Source: Bacteroidales bacterium | Lineage (GTDB): Bacteria > Bacteroidota > Bacteroidia > Bacteroidales > UBA7960 | Direction: 5' to 3' | DNA length: 6,141 nucleotides | NCBI GenBank assembly: GCA_003553005.1 | Contig: PUPG01000090.1 | Location: 1-6,141, forward strand | Shown: positions 1 through 4,963 of the stretch, in pieces | Layout: every line of letters begins with the position of its first letter | Position numbering within the stretch: the first letter of the stretch is position 1 | Notes under the pieces: model-generated | Told to the model about the DNA's origin: nothing | Databases searched by the model: none | The model's input: the letters and a program-made list of their open reading frames with translations, nothing else | Made by a program: the position numbers and the translations under genes

Positions 1-2
1 GG

Positions 3-110
3 TTTGAGGTTTGGGGTTTGAAGTTGCCTGAGGATTATGTGTTTGATCCTGGTAATGTGGTGAGTTACTGGGTTAAGGGGTTATGGGGTTATGGGGTTAA
101 AGAGGTTTGA
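3..110 (+). CDS. Possible C-terminal tail of an upstream gene (doubtful)
   Basis: One frame is open from the left edge to a TGA at 108-110 and gives 35 codons. The middle part (about codons 8-23, LPEDYVFDPGNVVSYW) looks more protein-like than the flanks, which are translated repeat rich in G, V, W and L. Its stop would overlap the TTG start of queG at 107-109, the sort of overlap seen in translationally coupled genes. Against it, a G/T-rich repeat avoids stops in some frames by chance, and I do not recognise the residues. It could be the end of a real gene read through into the repeat, or simply noise. Confidence 0.2.
   Translation, partial: FEVWGLKLPEDYVFDPGNVVSYWVKGLWGYGVKEV
70..96 (+). 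other. Canonical G-quadruplex motif in the queG leader
   Basis: Four G-runs (70-72, 77-80, 85-88 and 93-96) are separated by three loops of exactly four bases (TTAA, TTAT, TTAT). This satisfies the standard G3+N1-7 rule on the coding strand, so a transcript reading into queG would carry it too. The last run ends 10 nt before the TTG at 107. Folding in the cell, and any effect on queG translation, are inference. It is part of the GT-rich repeat block. Confidence 0.6.
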
Positions 111-1063
111 GGTTGAGTGACAGGAAAACAATAACAAAGGCGTTGAAGGCGAAGGCCCTGGAGCTGGGGTTTGCGGCCTGCGGTGTGGCGCAGACGAGGC
201 GCTTAACACACCGGGAGGGCTTTTTGCGCGAATGGCTGAGAGCCGGGCATCAGGGCAAGATGGCTTATATGGCCAATCACTTCGACAAAAGGTTGGATCC
301 CGGATTGCTGGTCCCCGGTGCGCTGTCGGTGATTTCCCTTGCCCTCAATTATTATCCTGCAGCACAGCAACCGCCCGGCACAAAATGCAGGATTTCACGC
401 TATGCCTTTGGCAAGGATTACCACTTCATCATCAAAGACAAATTGCAAATCCTGGCAGACCACCTGGAAAGCATTGCAGGACCGCATCAATACCGGGTTT
501 TTACAGATTCGGCACCGGTACTCGAACGCTCGTGGGCGGAGGAAGCCGGACTGGGTGGAACAGGAAAGAACACCTGCTTCATCATTCCCCGGCAGGGAAG
601 CTATTTTTTCCTGGGCGAAATGATCACCAACGTCGCGCTTGAAGCAGATCCGCCTTTTGAAAAAGACCTATGCGGCAAATGCACGCGATGCATCGACGCC
701 TGCCCCACGGGAGCCATCATCGAACCGGGAAAGCTCGACGCCGGGAAATGCATCTCTTATCTTACCATCGAATTAAAAGACCCCATTCCCGAACCTCTGC
801 GTAAAAAATGCCGGGGCTGGATATTTGGATGCGACATCTGCCAGGAGGTTTGTCCGCATAACCGCCACGCCACACCACACCGGCACCCGGAACTGAAAGC
901 GCTACGGCCAGTGATCACCTGGGACGATGACGACTGGTGTGGCATGACCAAAGAAGACTACAACCGGGAAATCAGGAAAACGGCCTCTCCAATGGGCAGG
1001 GTCAAATACGAAAAGTTGATGGATAACATCCGGAACACTACCGGGGACGAAGGCTGTCGATAA
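107..1063 (+). CDS. queG: Epoxyqueuosine reductase QueG
   Basis: QueG is a cytoplasmic cobalamin-dependent iron-sulfur enzyme that reduces epoxyqueuosine to queuosine in the anticodon wobble position of tRNAs for Tyr, His, Asn and Asp. The protein has 318 residues. The family's TDSAPVLER segment carries the catalytic Asp at about residue 134. A ferredoxin-like motif CGKCTRCIDACP supplies C189, C192, C195 and C199. C215 and CDICQEVCP (C242, C245, C249) supply the second 4Fe-4S cluster. The N-terminal part (GFAACGVA, then ALNYYP near 79-84) is also typical. It is shorter than the roughly 380-residue E. coli protein and lacks its C-terminal HEAT-like extension, as many homologues do. An in-frame TAA at 98-100 forces a start at TTG 107 or TTG 113; the first in-frame ATG (residue 52) would remove needed sequence. 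TTG 113 sits 7 nt after AGAGG, so it is a real alternative. The 3' end overlaps the convergent regulator gene by 26 bp. Confidence 0.95.
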   Translation: MRLSDRKTITKALKAKALELGFAACGVAQTRRLTHREGFLREWLRAGHQGKMAYMANHFDKRLDPGLLVPGALSVISLALNYYPAAQQPPGTKCRISRYAFGKDYHFIIKDKLQILADHLESIAGPHQYRVFTDSAPVLERSWAEEAGLGGTGKNTCFIIPRQGSYFFLGEMITNVALEADPPFEKDLCGKCTRCIDACPTGAIIEPGKLDAGKCISYLTIELKDPIPEPLRKKCRGWIFGCDICQEVCPHNRHATPHRHPELKALRPVITWDDDDWCGMTKEDYNREIRKTASPMGRVKYEKLMDNIRNTTGDEGCR

Positions 1064-1646
1064 GCATCTCTGGCACACGCTTTTTCCTTTCCTGGATGAA
1101 TGCCATGAACTCCTCTTCAGTAAAATTGTTTTTGTCCATCACCAGCATCTTAATGGCAAAGGGAAAGGCGATCAGCGACAGCATATCCACAAAAAAGTGC
1201 GTGGGGTCCGTTCGCCGGATATTCCCTTTTTTTGCTTCATCGATCAGTTGCTTGGTGAATTGATCGGTGGCATAAAGGCTGCTGATGGCCTTCATCTCGG
1301 TGATCCGTTCACGGCTGCGGTGCAGGATCGCCATCACAAAAGACACCAGCAATGGATTCTCCGAAAGCATGTCAATATACACATACACATACTGCCTGAC
1401 CTTTTCTTCCAATTCCAGGGCGCTATCCAGGATCCGGATCAGCTCCTCCGAATTCTTCTTCACCAACTGGGTGAAAATGGCATCGAACAGGTTTTCCTTG
1501 CTTCTGAAATAATAATTCATGAGCGCCAGATTGATCCCGGCCCTGGTGGCAATTTCACGGACGCTGGTACGATCCACCCCCTTTTCCAAAAATAATTCGG
1601 TAGCGGCATCAAAAATCTTCTGTTCGGTATTTCTGCTTTTAGCCAT
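1038..1646 (-). CDS. TetR/AcrR-family transcriptional regulator
   Basis: This 202-residue protein is of usual TetR length. Residues 7-53 form the N-terminal DNA-binding domain: a first helix (EQKIFDAATELFLEKG), then a helix-turn-helix at about 27-47 (TSVREIATRAGINLALMNYYF) followed by the hallmark RSKENLF. The rest is a helical ligand-binding and dimerisation domain with no similarity that names a ligand. Such proteins are usually repressors released by a small molecule, often controlling efflux or lipid genes. The start is ATG at 1646-1644. A TAnnTTTG element and a perfect palindrome lie 17 to 57 bp upstream, so autoregulation is likely. No efflux pump is adjacent. The neighbours are the convergent queG and, 404 bp away, the divergent lnt; whether it controls lnt is inference. 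Confidence 0.93.
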   Translation of the reverse strand: MAKSRNTEQKIFDAATELFLEKGVDRTSVREIATRAGINLALMNYYFRSKENLFDAIFTQLVKKNSEELIRILDSALELEEKVRQYVYVYIDMLSENPLLVSFVMAILHRSRERITEMKAISSLYATDQFTKQLIDEAKKGNIRRTDPTHFFVDMLSLIAFPFAIKMLVMDKNNFTEEEFMAFIQERKKRVPEMLIDSLRPR

Positions 1647-1662
1647 GGCGTACTGTTTTTTG

Positions 1663-1670
1663 CAAAGATA
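1663..1670 (-). promoter_or_regulatory. -7 promoter element for the TetR-family gene
   Basis: On the minus strand the sequence is TATCTTTG, an exact match to the Bacteroidota -7 consensus TAnnTTTG, ending 16 nt before the ATG at 1646. A perfect -33 TTTG is absent; TTTA at 1690-1687 lies 16 nt upstream and falls inside the palindrome, which would let a bound repressor block polymerase. The predicted leader is only about 10 nt. Confidence 0.5.
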
Positions 1671-1682
1671 AGATTTTCCATT

Positions 1683-1703
1683 GTTTTAAACGCCGTTTAA
1701 AAC
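1683..1703. promoter_or_regulatory. Perfect palindrome, probable TetR-family operator
   Basis: GTTTTAAACG (1683-1692) is followed by a single C and then by its exact reverse complement CGTTTAAAAC (1694-1703). The flanking bases (1682 T, 1704 G) do not pair, so the palindrome has sharp edges. It lies 36 bp upstream of the regulator's start codon and between two outward-facing TAnnTTTG elements, 12 bp from one and 9 bp from the other. TetR dimers bind such inverted repeats. Assignment to this regulator rests on position and symmetry. A shorter half-site-like TTTAAAC occurs at 4896-4902, but I would not assign it. Confidence 0.65.
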
Positions 1704-1712
1704 GATTTGTGT

Positions 1713-1720
1713 TACCTTTG
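1713..1720 (+). promoter_or_regulatory. Rightward -7 element in the regulator/lnt spacer
   Basis: TACCTTTG matches the Bacteroidota -7 consensus TAnnTTTG on the plus strand, 9 bp past the palindrome. No good -33 TTTG sits at the usual distance; TTTA at 1696-1699 is only 13 nt away. If active, transcription would begin near 1727 and reach lnt through a leader of about 320 nt containing the duplicated unit and the 8-bp array. No other exact TAnnTTTG was found nearer lnt on this strand. Confidence 0.35.
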
Positions 1721-1745
1721 ATTACTTTTTTATGGAAATTATTCT

Positions 1746-1832
1746 TTTCATCAGTTTATAATTTTTATATTTCGGTCACATGGAATTCGCCATGACATAA
1801 TCATTCTCGTATTTGTCAATATATTGGCATGG
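1746..1832 (+). repeat. Diverged tandem duplication, copy A
   Basis: This is the first of two related noncoding units. Its left part, 1746-1782, aligns with 1837-1872 at 32 of 37 columns with one gap; the shared core is ATTTCGGTCA followed by ATG. Its right part, 1791-1832, aligns without gaps to 1909-1950 at 30 of 42 positions and shares ATAATCATT, GTCAAT and TTGG. Between the parts copy A has only 8 bases, against 36 in copy B. No coding role is visible: the frame from ATG 1780 stops after six codons. Confidence 0.65.
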
Positions 1833-1836
1833 CTCG

Positions 1837-1950
1837 TTTCATCTGTTTATGGTTTTTAATTTCGGTCAGATGAACCGAGCACTTGCGAGCTCGGCGAAGC
1901 CAAACCTGCATGAGATAATCATTTCCCTGTGCGTCAATTCTTTGGGATGA
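1837..1950 (+). repeat. Diverged tandem duplication, copy B, with extra hairpin segment
   Basis: This second copy keeps both blocks described for copy A but has about 28 additional bases between them (within 1873-1908), which contain the GC-rich hairpin at 1875-1894. Unlike copy A, one frame stays open from ATG 1849 to TGA 1948-1950, giving 33 codons that include ASSAKPNLHEIIIS. I do not call this a gene: copy A lacks the frame and no ribosome binding site is evident. The unit may belong to a dispersed intergenic family of which this copy is the fuller version; that is inference. Confidence 0.6.
1875..1894 (+). other. GC-rich hairpin within copy B
   Basis: CCGAGC (1875-1880) and GCTCGG (1889-1894) form a six-pair stem around an 8-base loop. 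No T-run follows (the next bases are CGAAGCCAAACC), so it is not an intrinsic terminator. It lies in the segment absent from copy A, so it either entered copy B or was lost from copy A. Confidence 0.45.
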
Positions 1951-2004
1951 AGGTTTTATAAAATGAATCCAAACGTGCTGGTTGATTCGAGGTAGACCTG
2001 GCGA

Positions 2005-2046
2005 GACCTTTTGACCTTTCGACTTTTTGACATTTTGACATTTTGT
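2005..2046 (+). repeat. Tandem 8-bp repeat array (GACNTTTT) before lnt
   Basis: Five successive 8-mers in strict register: GACCTTTT, GACCTTTC, GACTTTTT, GACATTTT and GACATTTT, then the start of a sixth (GT). The array ends 4 nt before the lnt ATG and fills the place of a ribosome binding site. The 34 bases 2013-2046 align without gaps to 3773-3806 at 31 positions, and the first 17 are identical, so the array has a sister copy on the other side of lnt in the same orientation. Confidence 0.8.
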
Positions 2047-2050
2047 AACC

Positions 2051-3679
2051 ATGTTTATATATAAATTCCTTACGCGCAAATACTTATTCAGCATCCTGAC
2101 TGGCTTGCTGCTGGTGTTAAGCTGGCCGGCGCGGGGCTTTCCCTTCCTGATCTTTTTTGCCTTTATTCCCTTGTTGTTTTTGGAAGACGACATCAACAGC
2201 CTGAAATACAAAGTCAGGGCGCGTGTTTTTTTTGGCCACGCCTGGTTGAGCTTTCTGATATTCAACCTGTTCACTACCTGGTGGATCATGCATGCCACCT
2301 TGCCCGGCATGATCGCCGCAGTGATCCTGAACTCCCTCTTCATGACGCTACCCTGGCTACTAATGCACCTGAGCCGAAGAATCCTACCCTCCCGCCAGGG
2401 ACCCTTATCGCTGGTCATGTTCTGGTTGGCTTTTGAATTCCTGCATGGCCGCTGGGAGTTAAGCTGGAGTTGGTTGGACCTCGGCAATGTATTTGCCGGT
2501 TACCCCGCCTGGGTGCAATGGTATGCCTTTACCGGAACTGCAGGGGGTGCCCTGTGGATCCTGGCAATCAACATCTTGCTATTTCTCGCGCTCAAGCAAA
2601 TGCGAAAAGGCCGTTTTGAGATCCGCAAAGCCAGGGGGAATGCGGTAATGGCGCTCAGCCTGTTCGTGCTTCCCGCCTTGTTTTCCTTTTATTCCTGGCT
2701 GAATTATGAAGAAGATGCCAGTCCGGCCCACGTTGTGGTCGTTCAACCTGCCCAGGATCCTTATGATCCGGCTGTGAGTCAGCAGGAGGTCGCCAAACGG
2801 GTGGACCAAATGATCGCCCTGGCTGATGAAAAGATCAATCCATCCACCCGCTTTGTCGTCACCCCGGAAGGTGCCAATCCACGTGGCATTTGGCGGCACG
2901 AAGCGGAGGCACATTATACGATCCGGCGAATCCGGGAGCACCAGGAGGATAATCCGGGCGTGACCTGGCTCCTGGGAAGTTTCGTGTATGCCTTTTATGA
3001 TGATGGAGATGCCATCCCAGCCAGCGCGCGGCTTCACCAGCAGCAAAACAGGTTTTATGACGTGTTTAATGCGGCCGTAATGATCCCTCCGGGCGAGGAA
3101 CTGCAGTACCATTACAAGTACAAACTCGTTCCTGGCATTGAAAGGATGCCTTATTTCACCCTGCTCCGGCCACTGGGGCGCCTGGTAGACCGCTTTGGCG
3201 GCATTGCCGGAAGCCTTGGCACGAGCGACCGTCCGGAGGTGATGACCTCCCCGGAACAGATCAGGGTTGCCCCGTCGATATGCTATGAGTCCATCTATGG
3301 CGACTATATGCGGGAGTTCACGCTTCAGGGTGCTTCCATGCTGTTCATCATGACCAACGACGGATGGTGGCAAGATACCCCGGGCTACCGGCAGCATAAT
3401 CAATACGCACGCCTGCGGGCCATCGAAACGCGACGAAGTGTCGCCCGCTCAGCAAGCACGGGCATCTCCGCATTCATAAACCAACGTGGGGAAACCATTA
3501 AGCAAACAGCCTGGTGGGAGTCCACCGCCATCGCGGCCGACATCAACAAGAACCTTAGCCTGACCTTTTTCGCCCGAAGCGGCAACTACCTCGGACAGTT
3601 TGCCACTTTCCTGTCCGCACTGTTTATCCTCTATATGATCTCCCAATGGATTATTGCTCGCCAGTGTAGTAAGAAGTAG
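2051..3679 (+). CDS. lnt: Apolipoprotein N-acyltransferase Lnt
   Basis: Lnt is an inner-membrane enzyme that moves an acyl chain from a phospholipid to the N-terminal amine of the lipid-modified cysteine, the last step of lipoprotein maturation. The 542-residue protein starts with a run of hydrophobic segments (about 12-26, 29-44, 62-79, 86-106, 119-132, 164-182 and 199-216). A nitrilase-like periplasmic domain follows (about 226-500), then a last membrane helix near 517-536. The triad is intact: E273 in TPEGANP, K356 in YKYKLVP and C411 in SICYESIYGD. The secondary glutamates at 364 (GIERMPY) and 413 (CYE) are also present, as are the family's NDGWW (436-440) and the ARLRAIETRR segment. It is slightly longer than E. 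coli Lnt (512). An in-frame TGA at 2036-2038 leaves ATG 2051 as the only reasonable start. It has its own transcription unit, with convergent or divergent neighbours on each side. Confidence 0.95.
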   Translation: MFIYKFLTRKYLFSILTGLLLVLSWPARGFPFLIFFAFIPLLFLEDDINSLKYKVRARVFFGHAWLSFLIFNLFTTWWIMHATLPGMIAAVILNSLFMTLPWLLMHLSRRILPSRQGPLSLVMFWLAFEFLHGRWELSWSWLDLGNVFAGYPAWVQWYAFTGTAGGALWILAINILLFLALKQMRKGRFEIRKARGNAVMALSLFVLPALFSFYSWLNYEEDASPAHVVVVQPAQDPYDPAVSQQEVAKRVDQMIALADEKINPSTRFVVTPEGANPRGIWRHEAEAHYTIRRIREHQEDNPGVTWLLGSFVYAFYDDGDAIPASARLHQQQNRFYDVFNAAVMIPPGEELQYHYKYKLVPGIERMPYFTLLRPLGRLVDRFGGIAGSLGTSDRPEVMTSPEQIRVAPSICYESIYGDYMREFTLQGASMLFIMTNDGWWQDTPGYRQHNQYARLRAIETRRSVARSASTGISAFINQRGETIKQTAWWESTAIAADINKNLSLTFFARSGNYLGQFATFLSALFILYMISQWIIARQCSKK

Positions 3680-3701
3680 GCAGTAAATAAACAAAGTTTA
3701 A

Positions 3702-3744
3702 GGTTGAGGTTAAGGTTGAGGTTGAGGAGTTATTGGGTTAAAGG
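3702..3744 (+). repeat. GGTTGA hexamer block and GAGTTATTGGGTTAA element
   Basis: Four hexamers in register, GGTTGA, GGTTAA, GGTTGA and GGTTGA (3702-3725), are followed by an element at 3727-3741 that matches 62-76 at 14 of 15 bases. It belongs to the same family as the block ahead of queG, but has only one GGG run, so no G-quadruplex is expected. It starts 22 bp after the lnt stop codon. Confidence 0.75.
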
Positions 3745-3764
3745 CACAAGGTACCGCAGACCCG

Positions 3765-3840
3765 GACTTTTAGACCTTTCGACTTTTTGCCCTTTAGACA
3801 TTTTGTCTTTTTGTCCTTTTGTCCTTTTGTCCTTTTGTCC
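3765..3840 (+). repeat. Tandem 8-bp repeat array (GACCTTTT to GTCCTTTT) after lnt
   Basis: Nine 8-mers in register are followed by a 4-base partial unit: GACTTTTA, GACCTTTC, GACTTTTT, GCCCTTTA, GACATTTT, GTCTTTTT and three identical GTCCTTTT, then GTCC. The array drifts from a GAC to a GTC version, and the identical units at the right end suggest recent slippage growth there. It ends exactly at 3840, next to the stop codon (CTA at 3841-3843) of the convergent gene. No stem precedes the T-runs, so I do not call a terminator. The stretch 3750-3764 also resembles 1991-2004 upstream of the other array, so the related region is longer than the array. Confidence 0.85.
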
Positions 3841-4884
3841 CTACGACGGCATCCGAAAATCCGGGGAGAGGTAGACGGGGGATTTATTGAAGAATTGTGA
3901 GGTGTTTTTTGCGGCATCCTCTATGGATCTGAACTCCACGTTAAGGGCCTTTTTGATCTTTTCATTGGAAAAATACCGCCTGATGTTGGCATTCCGGGCC
4001 GTTTCTTTGGAGAGCAGCGGTTTTTGCCCGGTGACAAAACTCCTGGAAAGCTCCAGGCGCCAGGCCATCTCACTAAGGAAGCGTCCAGCACGGTATTTTG
4101 GTGGTTTGGCGCCGGAATAATGGGCAAAAAGGGTGAATAACTCCCTATAGGATAAGTTTTCGCTGGTTAGCACGAAACGTTCATTAACAATGTTGGATTC
4201 CTGCAAGTCAACCATCACGGAAGCCACATCACGGGCATCCACGAAACCAGTAACCCCTGAAGTATAAAACTTCATGCCGTTCTTTACCGATTGGTACAAT
4301 TGTGCACTGGAACGGGCGGGGTCACCCGGACCGATCACCACCGTCGGGTTGACAATGACCACCGGAAGTCCTTCCTCTGAAGCACGCCATACTTCTCTTT
4401 CTGAGCCATATTTGGTGATGGCGTACCAGGAATTCTTTTTTGAAGCCTTCCAGGTCAGATTTTCATCCACTGCCCGGCCTTTCTGCGGACTTCCAAGCGC
4501 AGCCACAGAGCTGCAGTGGCAAAACTTTTCGATGTCGTTCATCATGGCCACGTTCACCAGGTTGGCCGTCCCTTCCACATTGATTTTCTTCATCAGCTCC
4601 CGATCCTCCGGAAGAAAGGAAACCATGGCTGCACAGTGATAGATCTGCTTTACTCCCTGCATGGCCTCTTGCAGGCTCACAAGGTCATTCAGATCGCCTT
4701 CCACCCATTGGATGTCTTCAAAAAGATCTTCGCCCTGATCCGGGTTGTACCAATGAAAGAGCCGCCTGATCAGGTCCGTGTTGCTGCCATCACGCTTCAG
4801 TGCACGCACACGGCGTCCGCGCATTGCCAGTTCATAGAGCAAGTGAGAGCCCACTAAACCTGTACCGCCTGTGACAAGGATCAT
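3841..4884 (-). CDS. NAD(P)-dependent epimerase/dehydratase-like protein (extended SDR)
   Basis: This soluble Rossmann-fold oxidoreductase belongs to the extended short-chain dehydrogenase/reductase group, closest in look to dihydroflavonol-4-reductase-like and 3-beta-hydroxysteroid-dehydrogenase-like members. From the ATG at 4884 it has 347 residues. It begins ILVTGGTGLVGSHL, with the cofactor motif GxxGxxG. VEGDLND and CAAMVSF follow at the positions usual for cofactor contacts. The catalytic set is CSSVAALG (Ser near 125-126) and YAITK (Tyr154, Lys158), and NPTVVIGPGD leads into the substrate domain. The substrate cannot be told from sequence. A TTG two codons upstream (4890) gives a longer frame, but the ATG is preferred. 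The stop codon abuts an 8-bp repeat array. The gene converges on lnt and diverges from the S9 peptidase gene; neither suggests a substrate. Confidence 0.9.
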   Translation of the reverse strand: MILVTGGTGLVGSHLLYELAMRGRRVRALKRDGSNTDLIRRLFHWYNPDQGEDLFEDIQWVEGDLNDLVSLQEAMQGVKQIYHCAAMVSFLPEDRELMKKINVEGTANLVNVAMMNDIEKFCHCSSVAALGSPQKGRAVDENLTWKASKKNSWYAITKYGSEREVWRASEEGLPVVIVNPTVVIGPGDPARSSAQLYQSVKNGMKFYTSGVTGFVDARDVASVMVDLQESNIVNERFVLTSENLSYRELFTLFAHYSGAKPPKYRAGRFLSEMAWRLELSRSFVTGQKPLLSKETARNANIRRYFSNEKIKKALNVEFRSIEDAAKNTSQFFNKSPVYLSPDFRMPS

Positions 4885-4907
4885 ATGCAAATGGATTTAA
4901 ACAGATG

Positions 4908-4915
4908 CAAAAGTA
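4908..4915 (-). promoter_or_regulatory. -7 promoter element for the epimerase-like gene
   Basis: The minus strand reads TACTTTTG, an exact TAnnTTTG match, ending 23 nt before the ATG at 4884. The region upstream is A-rich with no TTTG at the -33 distance, so the match is partial. For the divergent S9 gene I see only a poor candidate (TTTG 4923-4926 with TATTCA 4943-4948), which I do not call. Confidence 0.5.
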
Positions 4916-4963
4916 GAAATTTTTTGTTTCTTTGTGTTTTGCTATTCACCAAAATACAAAAAC

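Larger units (their letters stand above)
1..116 (+). repeat. GT-rich degenerate short-repeat block upstream of and into queG
   Basis: This block is made of short G/T-rich units. Positions 1-21 read as three 7-mers of the type GGTTTGA/GGTTTGG. Positions 70-101 read as four 8-mers of the type GGGTTAAG/GGGTTATG. Positions 102-116 return to GAGGTTTGAGGTTGAG. The 15 bases at 62-76 match 3727-3741 at 14 positions, so this is a dispersed family and not only local low complexity. The block covers the usable start codons of queG, so the repeat appears to have spread into, or supplied, its translation start. Origin and function are unknown. The left edge may lie outside the window. Confidence 0.75.
1647..2050. 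other. 404-bp spacer between divergent regulator and lnt
   Basis: I find no convincing protein gene here. From left to right it holds a -7 element for the regulator, a palindromic operator candidate, a rightward -7 element, two diverged copies of a noncoding unit, a GC-rich hairpin inside the second copy, a small AT palindrome (TTTTATAAAA, 1954-1963) and an 8-bp repeat array ending next to the lnt start. The left half is strongly AT-rich. The length is unusual beside the other spacers in the window (161 and 79 bp). Confidence 0.8.

Noticed and set aside
1..116. Telomere or replicon end suggested by GGGGTTAT repeats
   Set aside because: Only a few degenerate units exist, a related block occurs in the interior at 3702-3744, and normal genes continue. 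It fits an intergenic repeat better.
1816..2487. Long minus-strand open frame of 223 codons
   Set aside because: Most of it is antisense to the start of lnt, which has strong family motifs, and the remainder crosses the repeat array and the duplicated unit. Its residues are basic and unlike any family I know.
2579..3403. Minus-strand open frame of 274 codons inside lnt
   Set aside because: It lies wholly antisense to the lnt catalytic domain with its intact Glu-Lys-Cys triad, and shows no domain of its own.
3765..3840. T-rich array as an intrinsic terminator for lnt
   Set aside because: No stable GC stem precedes the T-runs, and the periodic GTCC interruptions are explained by the 8-bp repeat.
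2005..3840. CRISPR array
   Set aside because: Units are 8 bp with no unique spacers and no cas gene nearby; these are simple tandem repeats.
4885..4890. TTG at 4890 as start of the epimerase-like gene
   Set aside because: An ATG only two codons downstream places the Rossmann GxxGxxG motif at the normal distance from the N-terminus; nothing supports the extra two residues.
4896..4902. TTTAAAC as a second binding site for the TetR-family regulator
   Set aside because: It matches only seven bases of one arm and lacks the second arm. A 7-mer this AT-rich is expected by chance in spacers.
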